Shown here: one piece after another, positions 36,036 through 44,496 of the stretch
Position numbering within the stretch: the first letter of the stretch is position 1
How the letters are laid out: each line of letters begins with the position of its first letter
Origin: Schlegelella aquatica
GTDB lineage: Bacteria; Pseudomonadota; Gammaproteobacteria; Burkholderiales; Burkholderiaceae_C
Length of the DNA stretch: 64,000 bases
Reading direction: 5' to 3'
NCBI RefSeq assembly: GCF_026013905.1
Contig: NZ_CP110257.1
Span: 930,001 to 994,000, forward strand
Notes under the pieces: model-generated
The model's database searches: none
Told to the model about the DNA's origin: nothing
Seen by the model: only the letters and a program-made list of their open reading frames with translations
Program-made: the position numbers and the translations under genes

Positions 36036-36582
36036 CGGAGCCCGCGCGTGAACGAGGCCGCCCCGAACGAGAGCACCCTGGCACCCCCGTTGCCGAGGTT
36101 CGCCCAGATCGAGCCCAGCAGCACGTGCAACCTTGCGTGCCGCATGTGCACGGTCAACCATCGGCCCGACGCCGGACCGATGCTGTCGATGGAGGACTTC
36201 GTGCACCTGCTGGACCAGCTGCCGGGGTTGGAGCAACTGCATCTGCAGGGGCTGGGCGAGCCGATGCGCAATCCTCGCTTCTTCGACATGGTGAGCCTGG
36301 CGGCCTCGCGCGGCATCCGTGTCACGGCCAACACCAACCTCACGTTGCTCACTCCCGAGCGGGCCGAGCGTTGCGTGACCAGCGGCTTGCACACCTTGTC
36401 GGTGTCCGTCGATGCGGCCGAGCGCGCACCGTACGAGGACATCCGCCGCAAGGCTTCGTTCGACAAGGTCGTTCGCAACCTTCATCGGCTCGCGCAGGCG
36501 AGGCGGCGCCACCGCAGCGCCCTGCAAGTCCGCTTGGTGATGGTGCTCATGCGACACAACCTCGACCAGCTCCTGCCTCTAG

Positions 36583-37742
36583 GGAAGGTCTGAACAACTC
36601 CGCCCGATTGCGCGACAATGCCTCACCGTGATCGGGGTGAGTGCGATGCAGCTGTCGTTCGGTGATGCCGAGGGTCTGGGGAGCCGCAAGCGCACGCGGC
36701 GCGAGGTGTTTTTGGCGGAGATGGAGCAGGTGGTGCCGTGGCAGGCGCTGCTGGGTCTGATCGAGCCGCACTACCCGAAGATGGGCCGTCCCGGTCGCCA
36801 GCCCTATCCGTTGGCGACGATGCTGCGCATCCACTTCCTGCAGCAGTGGTATGCGCTCAGCGACCCGGCGATGGAAGAAGCCTTGTACGACACGCCGGTG
36901 ATGCGCCGCTTCGCGCAGTTGGGCGGGCTTGCCGACATCCCGGACGAGACGACGATCCTCAACTTCCGCCGGCTGTTGGAGACGCACGGGCTGGCCGAGA
37001 AGCTCTTCGAGCAGGTCAACGCCCATCTTCAGCGCAAGGGCCTGAGCCTGCGCAGTGGCACGATCGTGGATGCCACGATCATCAGTGCGCCGAGCTCGAC
37101 CAAGAACAAGGCGGGCGAGCGCGATCCGGCGATGCACCAGACCAAGAAGGGCAACCAGTGGTTCTTCGGGATGAAGGCGCACATCGGCGTGGATGACGCG
37201 TCCGGTCTGGTGCACCACGTGGAATGCACGGCGGCGAACGTGGCCGACGTGACGCAGGTGTACAAGCTGCTGCACGGCCGGGAAGACACGGTGTGCGGCG
37301 ACAGCGGCTACACGGGTGCCGAGAAGCGCGAGGAGCTGCAGGACGTGGACGCCGGATTCCTGATCGCGGAGAAGCCGTCGAAGCTGCGTGCGATGAAGAA
37401 CGAGCGCGAGCGGCGCTACGCCGAGCGGTGGGAGCGCTACAAGGCCAGTCTGCGGGCGAAGGTGGAGCACCCGTTCCGGGTGATCAAGCGGCAGTTCGGC
37501 TACACGAAGGTGCGCTACCGCGGCCTGGCGAAGAACGCGGCGCAGGTGCTGACGCTGTTCGCGCTGTCGAACCTGTGGATGGCGCGCCGGCGTTTGTTGC
37601 CGACGACGGGAGCAGTGCGTCCGTAAGGCGGGGAAACCCGCCAAAAACCGCCCTGCACGGGCGAAATCCGGCTCGAAAGCGACGCCAGGCCGGCGCCACG
37701 ATGCCGCAATCCGGGCGGCAGAGCGGGTTGTTCAGACCTTCC
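36583..37742 (+). mobile_element. IS5-family insertion sequence, 1160 bp
   Basis: The ends are perfect 16-base terminal inverted repeats, GGAAGGTCTGAACAAC at 36583-36598 and its complement at 37727-37742. The target duplication is CTAG at 36579-36582 and 37743-37746, agreeing with the YTAR target of the IS5 group. It carries one transposase gene in the same direction as the interrupted operon. Identical duplications and an intact transposase indicate recent insertion. It is likely polar on the two downstream glycosyltransferase genes unless outward promoters exist. Confidence 0.95.
36646..37626 (+). CDS. IS5-family transposase (InsH-like)
   Basis: The 326-residue DDE transposase has the same length as InsH of E. 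coli IS5 and matches it along the chain: RKRTRREVFLAEMEQVVPWQ, then TIVDATIISAPSSTKNK with the first catalytic Asp. The second Asp is in VCGDSGYTGAEKREEL, and the Glu region is VEHPFRVIKRQFGYTKVRYRG. ATG 36646 was chosen; a GTG at 36628 would add six residues. The frame is intact, so the element is probably active. Confidence 0.95.
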   Translation: MQLSFGDAEGLGSRKRTRREVFLAEMEQVVPWQALLGLIEPHYPKMGRPGRQPYPLATMLRIHFLQQWYALSDPAMEEALYDTPVMRRFAQLGGLADIPDETTILNFRRLLETHGLAEKLFEQVNAHLQRKGLSLRSGTIVDATIISAPSSTKNKAGERDPAMHQTKKGNQWFFGMKAHIGVDDASGLVHHVECTAANVADVTQVYKLLHGREDTVCGDSGYTGAEKREELQDVDAGFLIAEKPSKLRAMKNERERRYAERWERYKASLRAKVEHPFRVIKRQFGYTKVRYRGLAKNAAQVLTLFALSNLWMARRRLLPTTGAVRP

Positions 37743-38224
37743 CTAGTGCGGCTCGCGGTGCAGGTCGACGTGCACGAGTTGCTGGTGCAGCGCCTGTCCT
37801 CGGACCTCGAGGAGCCCGGGGCGCCGACGCGCTACATCCCCATCCGGGAGTACGTGCGCGAGGCGCAGTTGCGCGAGGTCGACACACCGCATGCGAGCGA
37901 GGTGTTCGCGCAGGCGTGCCGGCTGGCCGCGGCGCTCGGTGTGCGCTTGCATCTGCCCCGGCTCACGCCGCCGGCCGAGGCGCCCGGCTGCCGCTGGCCC
38001 TGGGAGCAGCTCTACCTGACCGCCTCGGGCGAGATGCTGCCTTGCTGCATGGTCGCCACGCCCGATCGGGCACGCTTCGGCAACGCGCTGCGAGACGGCC
38101 TGCTTGCCGTCTGGCACGGGCAGGCCGCGCGGCGCTTCCGGGCCCAGCTCGCCAGCGGCCGCCCGCCGTCGGTGTGCCGGCACTGCGCGCTCTACCAGGG
38201 TGCGTTCTGAGGGGATGATCGATC

Positions 38225-39379
38225 ATGAAGCCGCCCTTGCCACTGGCCCAAGCCTTGCACTGCGAGCCGGGCGAGGTGGTGCGCATCGGCGTCTTTCGCG
38301 CCTTGATGCTTGGCGACCTGTTATGCGCGATACCGGCCTGGCGGGCCCTGAAGAATGCCTGCCCGCATTCGGTGGTCACGCTCATCGGGTTGCCCTGGGC
38401 GCGGGCCTTGGCCGAGCGCCTGTCGTGCATCGACGATTTCGTCGCGTTTCCCGGCCATCCGTTCCTGCCCGAGGCCAGTGCAGACTTGCCCGCCTGGCCG
38501 GGCTTTCTCGCCCAGGTGCAAGAGCGGCGCTTCGATCTGCTGCTGCAGATGCACGGCAGCGGCACCTTGAGCAACGCGCTGGTCTCGCTCTTCGGTGCCC
38601 GCAGGCTGGTGGCCTTCCATCCGCCCGGCGAGCCTGCGCCGCCGGGAGTCGATGTGGCGGTGGCGTGGCCGCAGGCGGGCCACGAGACCGAGCGCTTGAT
38701 GCGGCTGGTGCGCGCGCTCGGCATCAGCGGGGCAGAGGGGGCGGAGGAGTTCCCGCTGCGTGACGAGGACCGCGCCCGCCTTCGCGCCCTCTGGCCGGCG
38801 GGTCAAACCGTCGGACGGTACGTGGTGCTCCACCCCGGCGCGCAGTTGCCGTCGCGCCGTTGGCCGGCCGAGCGGTTCGCTCAGGTCGGCGATGTGCTGG
38901 CGGCGCGGGGCCTGTCGGTCGTCGTCACGGGAACGGCCGCCGAGCGCGAGCTGGCACGCGAAGTGGTGGCACGCATGCACCGTCCGGCCCTCGACCTGTG
39001 CGGTCTCACCGGGCTGTGGGAGCTCGGGGCATTGCTCGAAGGCGCCGCCTTGCTCGTGAGCAACGACACCGGGGTCGCCCACGTGGCCGCCGCACTCGGG
39101 ACGCCGCGCGTGGTCGTGAGCTGCGGCGGCGACGTGTACCGCTGGCAGCGCCCGGCGCCCGAGGCCCGGGTGCTGTGGCACGACGTGCCGTGCCGGCCTT
39201 GCGCCTACCGCCAATGCCCGATCGCGCACCCCTGCGCGCGGGCCGTCACCGCCGAACTGGTGGCCGAGGCCGCGCTCGATCTGATCGAAGCCCCTGCGAG
39301 GCCCGAAGGCGGCCTCGCCCCCGGCTCCACGCCCTGGCGTGGCGAGGCGGTGCGTCTCGCCGGGCGCCATCTCTCATAG
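38225..39379 (+). CDS. glycosyltransferase family 9
   Basis: The 384-residue GT-B protein starts 14 bases after the radical-SAM stop. GT9 motifs are VRIGVFRALMLGDLLCAIPA near residue 19 and VSNDTGVAHVAAALGTP near residue 278. A cysteine group (CRPCAYRQCPIAHPC) near residue 325 resembles that of the GT9 at 31970-33133. The two may therefore act in the same polymer. It is downstream of the IS insertion and may be under-expressed in this strain. Confidence 0.9.
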   Translation: MKPPLPLAQALHCEPGEVVRIGVFRALMLGDLLCAIPAWRALKNACPHSVVTLIGLPWARALAERLSCIDDFVAFPGHPFLPEASADLPAWPGFLAQVQERRFDLLLQMHGSGTLSNALVSLFGARRLVAFHPPGEPAPPGVDVAVAWPQAGHETERLMRLVRALGISGAEGAEEFPLRDEDRARLRALWPAGQTVGRYVVLHPGAQLPSRRWPAERFAQVGDVLAARGLSVVVTGTAAERELAREVVARMHRPALDLCGLTGLWELGALLEGAALLVSNDTGVAHVAAALGTPRVVVSCGGDVYRWQRPAPEARVLWHDVPCRPCAYRQCPIAHPCARAVTAELVAEAALDLIEAPARPEGGLAPGSTPWRGEAVRLAGRHLS

Positions 39380-39387
39380 AACCACCC

Positions 39388-40350
39388 ATGCACACCTCGC
39401 GACCTCTGAGAATCCTCACCTGGCACGTCCACGGCAACTACCTGTACTACCTGACGCAGGTGCCGCACGAGTTCTACCTCGTGGTCGACGATGAGCGGTC
39501 CGTCCACCACACGGGCCGCAGCGGCACGCTGCCGTGGGGCGACAACGTGCACGAGGCGAGCGTCGACCGCATCCGTGACATGCCGTTCGACATCATCCTG
39601 TTCCAGTCGAAGCACGCGTGGGTGGAGGAGCAGCACCGGGTACTGAGCGCCGCCCAGCGGCGCCTGCCGCGCATCTACCTCGAGCACGACCCGCCGCAGG
39701 AGCATCCCACCGGCACCCGCCATTGGGTGCAGGACCCGAACGTGCTGCTCGTGCATTGCACGCCGTTCAATGCCCTCATGTGGGACAGCGGCACGACGCC
39801 GACGAGGGTGATCGAGCACGGCGTGAAGCTGATGAACGATGCGCGATACCGCGGCACCAAGGCCGAGGGCATCGTGGTGGTGAACAATCTCGCCAAGCGC
39901 GGTCGCCGGCTGGGGCTCGATGTGTACCGACAGATGCGGCAGGAGGTCCCGCTCGCACTGGTGGGGATGGGCGCCGACGAACTGGCCGGTGAGGGCGGGC
40001 TCGGCGAAGTGGAGAACCGGCGCTTGGCCGAGTTCGTGGCCGACTACCGGTTCTTCTTCAACCCGATCCGCTACACGAGCCTGGGGTTGGCGATCATCGA
40101 AGCGATGATGGTCGGCCTGCCGGTGGTGGGTTTGGCCACCACCGAGCTGGTGACGGTGATCCGCAACGGCGAGAACGGCTTCGTCGACACCCGGCTGGAC
40201 CGCTTGGCCGAGGCGATGAAGCACCTGCTCGCGCACCCCGAGGAGGCCCGGCGCCTGGGCGAGGCCGCGCGACGCACCGCGCTGGAGCGGTTCGGCATCG
40301 AGCGCTTCGTGCGCGACTGGATGGACGCGTTCGCGCTCGTCACCTCCTGA
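39388..40350 (+). CDS. glycosyltransferase family 4, short form
   Basis: This 320-residue protein keeps the C-terminal GT4 donor domain (SLGLAIIEAMMVGLPVVGLA near residue 230). Its N-terminal half (RILTWHVHGNYLYYLTQV, then YLEHDPPQEHPTGTRHWV) is shorter than in classic GT4 enzymes and is typical of a subgroup often called glycosyltransferase family 1. It is the last gene of the glycan operon, 8 bases after the GT9 stop, and meets the lldD-like gene convergently. Confidence 0.88.
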   Translation: MHTSRPLRILTWHVHGNYLYYLTQVPHEFYLVVDDERSVHHTGRSGTLPWGDNVHEASVDRIRDMPFDIILFQSKHAWVEEQHRVLSAAQRRLPRIYLEHDPPQEHPTGTRHWVQDPNVLLVHCTPFNALMWDSGTTPTRVIEHGVKLMNDARYRGTKAEGIVVVNNLAKRGRRLGLDVYRQMRQEVPLALVGMGADELAGEGGLGEVENRRLAEFVADYRFFFNPIRYTSLGLAIIEAMMVGLPVVGLATTELVTVIRNGENGFVDTRLDRLAEAMKHLLAHPEEARRLGEAARRTALERFGIERFVRDWMDAFALVTS

Positions 40351-40393
40351 AGCGGCAGGGCAGGGCGTGGCCCGCACCCCGCCGCCTGCCTCG

Positions 40394-41605
40394 TCAGGCC
40401 GACTTCAACGCGTACACCGCCGCCGAGTCGCTCGCCGCCGTCCACGAGCCCGGGGTCGGGTAGGTCCCGGGCAGCAGGATGCTGCGGTCCACCTGCTCGA
40501 TGCGCGTGCGCCCGCAGAAGGCCATGGTCAGGTCCAGCTCGCGCTGGATGATCTCCAGGCAGCGCGTCACGCCGGCTTCGCCCATCGCCCCCAGGCCATA
40601 GAGGAACGGCCGGCCGATCAGTGTGCCGCGCGCGCCCAGCGCCACCGCCTTCAGCACGTCCTGGCCCGAACGGATGCCGCCGTCCATCCACACCTCGATG
40701 CGTGAGCCCACCGCCTGCACGATCTCGGGCAAGGCGCGGATGGACGAAGGCGCGCCGTCGAGCTGCCGGCCCCCGTGGTTGGACACCACCAGCGCGTCGG
40801 CGCCGCTGTCGGCCGCCAGCCGCGCGTCCTCCACGTCCAGGATGCCCTTGAGGATCAGCTTGCCGCCCCAGCGCTTCTTGATCCACTCCACATCGCCCCA
40901 GTTCAAGCGGGGATCGAACTGCTCGGCCGTCCAGCTCGACAGCGACGACAGATCCCCCACGCCCTTGGCATGGCCCACGATGTTGCCGAACGTGCGGCGG
41001 CGCGTGCCGAGCATGCCCAGGCACCACCGCGGCTTGGTCGCCAGGTTGACGAGGTTGCGCAGCGTCGGCTTCGGCGGGGCCGACAGCCCGTTCTTGATGT
41101 CCTTGTGCCGCTGGCCGAGGATCTGCAGGTCCAGCGTGAGCATCAGCGCCGAGCAGCCCGCGGCTTTGGCACGGTCGATCAGCCGCTCGATGAAGTCGCG
41201 GTCACGCATCACGTACAGCTGGAACCAGAACGGCCGCGTGGTGTGCGCGGCGACGTCCTCGATCGAGCAGATGCTCATCGTCGAGAGCGTGAACGGCACG
41301 CCGAACTTCTCCGCCGCGCGGGCCGCGAGGATCTCGCCGTCGGCATGCTGCATCCCCGTCAGGCCCGTCGGCGCCAGCGCCACCGGCATGGCCACGTCCT
41401 CACCGATCATCGTCGTACGGGTGCTGCGGCCTTCCATGTTCACGGCCACGCGCTGTCGCAGCAGGATCGAATGGAAGTCGCTCTCGTTCGCCCGGTAGGT
41501 GCTCTCGGTCCACGAGCCCGAGTCGGCATAGTCGTAGAACATGCGCGGAACGCGCTTCTTCGCGAGCACTCGCAGGTCTTCGATGCAGGTGATGGGTGCG
41601 CTCAT
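40394..41605 (-). CDS. lldD: FMN-dependent alpha-hydroxy acid dehydrogenase/oxidase (LldD-like)
   Basis: Start ATG 41605 gives a 403-residue TIM-barrel flavoprotein beginning MSAPITCIEDLRVLAKKRVP. Visible active-site parts include FYDYADSGSWTESTYR, FQLYVMRDRDF (FMN and substrate tyrosine region), and the catalytic His in VVSNHGGRQLDGA near residue 285. The phosphate-binding loop DGGIRSGQDVLKA and ALGARGTLIGRPFLYGLGA follow. The family oxidises L-lactate, glycolate or mandelate at the inner membrane; L-lactate is likely but not proven. The longer upstream frame is a shadow. Confidence 0.9.
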   Translation of the reverse strand: MSAPITCIEDLRVLAKKRVPRMFYDYADSGSWTESTYRANESDFHSILLRQRVAVNMEGRSTRTTMIGEDVAMPVALAPTGLTGMQHADGEILAARAAEKFGVPFTLSTMSICSIEDVAAHTTRPFWFQLYVMRDRDFIERLIDRAKAAGCSALMLTLDLQILGQRHKDIKNGLSAPPKPTLRNLVNLATKPRWCLGMLGTRRRTFGNIVGHAKGVGDLSSLSSWTAEQFDPRLNWGDVEWIKKRWGGKLILKGILDVEDARLAADSGADALVVSNHGGRQLDGAPSSIRALPEIVQAVGSRIEVWMDGGIRSGQDVLKAVALGARGTLIGRPFLYGLGAMGEAGVTRCLEIIQRELDLTMAFCGRTRIEQVDRSILLPGTYPTPGSWTAASDSAAVYALKSA

Positions 41606-41750
41606 CGTGTCTCGGTCTGGTGATTCGGAGGGCGGGCGTCGCGGCGCCCTCCTCAGGCCGGGCGGCCCCTTCGCCACGCAGGCGCGAGCCGGGGGGCGCC
41701 CGGACACGGGGATCGTAGGACGAATCGCCGCCCGTGTGCCGGAAAACTCT

Positions 41751-42665
41751 TCAGGCCCGCCCCGAAAGCCATTCCGCCGCCCGGCGCTCCACCTCGGCGC
41801 ACACCCCTTGCAGCCAGGCCGCGAAGCCCGCGGCCGCCCCTTGGGGCACAGCCGGCACCAGGTAGTACGCGTGGGCCGCTGGCACGGTGAGCGCAAAAAG
41901 CGGCACCAGCGTGCCCGAGGTGAGCCAGTGGTGCGCCAGGCTCGGCCGGGCCAAGGCCACACCCTGACCGCTCACCGCGGCCTCCAGCAGCAAGCCCAGG
42001 TCGACGAACTTCGGCCCTTGTTGGGGCTCGGGCCAGTCCAGTCCCGCGGCGCGGAACCACGGCGTCCACGGGTCCAGCGGCGTGCGCAGCAGCGGCGCGT
42101 GGCGCAGGTCGGCCGGCGCGCGCACGGCCGGCAAGCGGTCGAGCAGGGCGGGCGAGGCCACCGGCACGAGCCGGTCGTGCATCAGCGCCGAGCTGCCCGC
42201 CGCGCCGGGGTCGCCGTGCCGCACCTCCAGGTCGGCCTCGCTCCAGCGGGCCTCCAGGTACGGAATGCTCAGCACGAGCTCCAGTTCCACCTCGGGGTGG
42301 GCGCGGGTGTAGGCCTCCAGGTGCGGCACCAGGATCTGCCGGGCGAAGGTGGGCGGCGCGCACACGCGCAGGCGCTGCGGGCCCGAGGCGGCGCGCCGGT
42401 GCAAGGGCACGGCGGCCAGCACGCCCAGCGCAGTGCGCACCTGCTCGAGGTACTCCCGTCCCTGCGGCGTGAGCTGCAAGCCCTTGCCCTGCCGCATCAA
42501 GAGTTGCGTGTGCAGCAGCTCTTCCAACGTGGCGACGCGCTTGCTCACGGCGCTGGCCGTCACGTGCAACTCCTCGGCGGCCCGCTCGAAGCTGCCGAGC
42601 CGGGCCACGGCCTCGAAGGCGCGCAGGCCGTCGAGCGAGGGCAGGCGCAAGTCGGCGTGGGTCAT
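41751..42665 (-). CDS. LysR-type transcriptional regulator (GcvA-like)
   Basis: The 304-residue protein begins with the LysR winged helix: PSLDGLRAFEAVARLGSFER then AAEELHVTASAVSKRVATLE. A periplasmic-binding-like effector domain follows (about 95-300). The start was set at ATG 42665. Spelling of the recognition helix and the phrase LDGLRAFEAVARLGS point to the GcvA/AmpR branch. Target genes are unknown. It lies 145 bases upstream of lldD on the same strand and 34 bases after dinB, so either could be controlled with it. Confidence 0.92.
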   Translation of the reverse strand: MTHADLRLPSLDGLRAFEAVARLGSFERAAEELHVTASAVSKRVATLEELLHTQLLMRQGKGLQLTPQGREYLEQVRTALGVLAAVPLHRRAASGPQRLRVCAPPTFARQILVPHLEAYTRAHPEVELELVLSIPYLEARWSEADLEVRHGDPGAAGSSALMHDRLVPVASPALLDRLPAVRAPADLRHAPLLRTPLDPWTPWFRAAGLDWPEPQQGPKFVDLGLLLEAAVSGQGVALARPSLAHHWLTSGTLVPLFALTVPAAHAYYLVPAVPQGAAAGFAAWLQGVCAEVERRAAEWLSGRA

Positions 42666-42699
42666 GCCGCAATGGTAGGCCAGCGCTGGGCGGGCGGCT

Positions 42700-43896
42700 T
42701 CAGAACAAGGGCAGGGTGTAGGGCGCGCTCGGCTCCGCGGCGACGGGTGGACCCGGGCGGGCCACCTCCTCCTTGCGGCGCAGGCCGCCCACGCGCACAC
42801 CGAGCAGGCGCAGACGCCGGTCCAGCGTGACGCGCTTGAGGCACTGCCCTGCGGCGTGGCGGATGAGGCGCGCGTCGTCGGTGGGCGAGGGCAGGCTCTG
42901 GTCGCGCGTGACGGTGCGGAAGTCGTCGAACCGCAGCTTGATGCCGATCGTGCGGCCCACGTAGCCCTTGCGCGCCAGGTCGGCGGCCACCTGCTCGCAC
43001 AGCCGTGTGAAGAGGGCGCCGAGTTGCTCGCGGTCGGCGCGCGGGTGCAAGTCGCGTTCGAAGGTGGTTTCGCGGCTCATGGACTTGGGCTCGCTGTGCG
43101 TGACCACCGGCCGGTCGTCGCGCCCGTGCGCCGCCTCGTGGAGCCAGGCGCCGTAACTCGGCCCGAAATGCTCCACCAGCCACTGCCGCTCGCAGGCGGC
43201 CAGTTCGCCGATGGTGCGGATGCCCAGCGCCTCCAGCCGCGCGTTGGCCTTGGGCCCGATGCCGTTGATGCGCCGCGCGGGCAGCGGCCAGATCCGCGCG
43301 GGGATGTCCGCCTCGGTGAGCACCGTCAGGCCATCGGGCTTGTCCAGATCCGAGCACAGCTTGGACAGCAGCTTGTTGGGCGTGACACCGATCGAGCAGG
43401 TGAGCCCCGTGGCTCGCCGCACGTTCTCCTTGATCGCCCGGGCCACCGCCCGCACCCCGCCCAGCGGATCACCCCCCACGGCGTCCTGAGCCCCGGGCAC
43501 GTCGGTGAGGTCCATGTAGATCTCGTCGATGCCGCGGTCCTCGATCTGCGGCGCGATCTCGGCCACCGCCGCCTTGAAGAGCCGCGAGTAGCGCCGGTAC
43601 TCGTCGAAGTCGGTCGGCAGCAAAATGGCCTGCGGCGCCAGAGCGGCGGCCTTCATGAGACCCATGCCGGAATGAACGCCCAGGGCCCGGGCCTCATAGG
43701 TAGCGGTCGTGACGACACCCCGCCCCGCGTACTCGGCCAGGCGAGCGTAGCGGCGGGTGCCATCGGCCAGCAGCGCGGGCTGATGACGGCGGCCACCGCC
43801 GATCACCACCGGCTGACCACGCAGGTCCGGGTAGCGCAGCAGCTCCACGGACGCATAGAAGGCGTCCATGTCGAGGTGGGCGATGTAGCGGGGCAT
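42700..43896 (-). CDS. dinB: DNA polymerase IV (Y family)
   Basis: The 398-residue product starts MPRYIAHLDMDAFYASVELL, with the first metal ligands Asp9 and Asp11 visible, and carries the catalytic DRGIDEIYMDLT near residue 120. Thumb helices (RINGIGPKANARLEALGI) and a little-finger domain follow. The last residues, YTLPLF, fit a beta-clamp binding motif. It performs error-prone lesion bypass. An integron cassette array starts 175 bases upstream of its ATG; the promoter of dinB would lie in that gap. Confidence 0.94.
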   Translation of the reverse strand: MPRYIAHLDMDAFYASVELLRYPDLRGQPVVIGGGRRHQPALLADGTRRYARLAEYAGRGVVTTATYEARALGVHSGMGLMKAAALAPQAILLPTDFDEYRRYSRLFKAAVAEIAPQIEDRGIDEIYMDLTDVPGAQDAVGGDPLGGVRAVARAIKENVRRATGLTCSIGVTPNKLLSKLCSDLDKPDGLTVLTEADIPARIWPLPARRINGIGPKANARLEALGIRTIGELAACERQWLVEHFGPSYGAWLHEAAHGRDDRPVVTHSEPKSMSRETTFERDLHPRADREQLGALFTRLCEQVAADLARKGYVGRTIGIKLRFDDFRTVTRDQSLPSPTDDARLIRHAAGQCLKRVTLDRRLRLLGVRVGGLRRKEEVARPGPPVAAEPSAPYTLPLF

Positions 43897-44070
43897 GGGT
43901 GGGGCCGTCGTGCCGGCAAGGCAGTATGCCCCGGCGTCAGGGGCCCAGCAGCGCATCCAGCTGCGGCGGTTCGCGTGAGTGGAACCGACGCTTCTGCGGC
44001 AAGGTCGTCTCGGGTATCTTGGCGGCGAAGAAGAGTCGGAGGTGCTTGTTGTGCTGTGTCCCGGCCGAGC
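43897..44070. other. gap between dinB and the first attC
   Basis: No gene is supported. On the minus strand a frame stays open from about 44280, through the attC-like site at 44071, to a stop at 43937, ending in LRLFFAAKIPETTLPQKRRF. That end has protein-like codon use and could be the 3' remnant of a lost gene, but no family was recognised. No integron integrase or attI site was seen. Confidence 0.4.
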
Positions 44071-44124
44071 ACTTAACCCCTCCTTCGAGCGGCCCCCCGC
44101 CGGCAAGCCGGTGTCTGCGGCCCC
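44071..44124 (+). repeat. attC-like site 1, degenerate
   Basis: ACTTAACCCCTCCTTCGAGC begins with an RYYYAAC box and shares 17 bases with the left half of attC site 3. A CCGGC/GCCGG hairpin follows. No GTTRRRY box is found on the right, so the site is truncated or diverged. Confidence 0.55.
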
Positions 44125-44356
44125 AGGAATCGAGCCCCAAACACGCTGGGTGGATTGGTGGCCAACTTGCGCCACTCAGTCGCACACTCACTTCCGCATA
44201 CAGCTCATGCCGAAGGAAGATGACGTCATCGCCTTCGAGCTCCAGAACGACAGGGGATTCATACCGTAATCTCTCAGCCAGCTCCGCCTGTTGGTCAAGA
44301 ACTTATTCACATCTAAAGGAGAGTAGCTCACCTCTGCAGACTCAGAGGCGCATGCG
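44125..44356. other. cassette without a convincing gene
   Basis: The 232 bases between attC sites 1 and 2 hold only a 20-codon frame on the plus strand (MPKEDDVIAFELQNDRGFIP, ending at 44269). A minus-strand frame without a clear start also crosses it (VLDQQAELAERLRYESPVVL onward). Neither has a recognised family. It may be a non-coding or decayed cassette. Confidence 0.4.
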
Positions 44357-44469
44357 GTATAACAGGTCCTTCGACACGGACACGCAGCGGCATCGCGCCG
44401 CGAGTGTGTTGGTGAGCGTACGCTTCTCGACGCAATGCCACTGCGTGCCGGTCAACTCCGACGTTAGGC
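44357..44469 (+). repeat. attC site 2, complete, 113 bp
   Basis: The left box GTATAAC (44357-44363) and right box GTTAGGC (44463-44469) bracket imperfectly complementary arms: TTCGACACGGACACGCAG on the left and CTGCGTGCCGGTCAAC on the right. A long variable loop lies between them. This is the expected fold of an attC recombination hairpin. Confidence 0.85.
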
Positions 44470-44496
44470 CGCACAAGGCCGCCACGGAGGTCTCGT

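Larger units (their letters stand above)
36048..38210 (+). pseudogene. radical SAM/SPASM protein interrupted by an IS5-family element
   Basis: The 5' part (36048-36582) encodes the radical-SAM core with the cluster ligands CNLACRMC near residue 27 and GLGEP near residue 68. The 3' part (37747-38210) encodes the SPASM-like end with CCM and VCRHC cysteines. The element at 36583-37742 sits between them with a CTAG duplication. Removing the element and one CTAG leaves 999 bases, exactly 333 codons, and an unbroken 332-residue protein. The gene was therefore intact until recent insertion. SPASM enzymes often modify peptides or sugars; here a sugar epimerisation or dehydration is possible but unproven. 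Confidence 0.92.
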
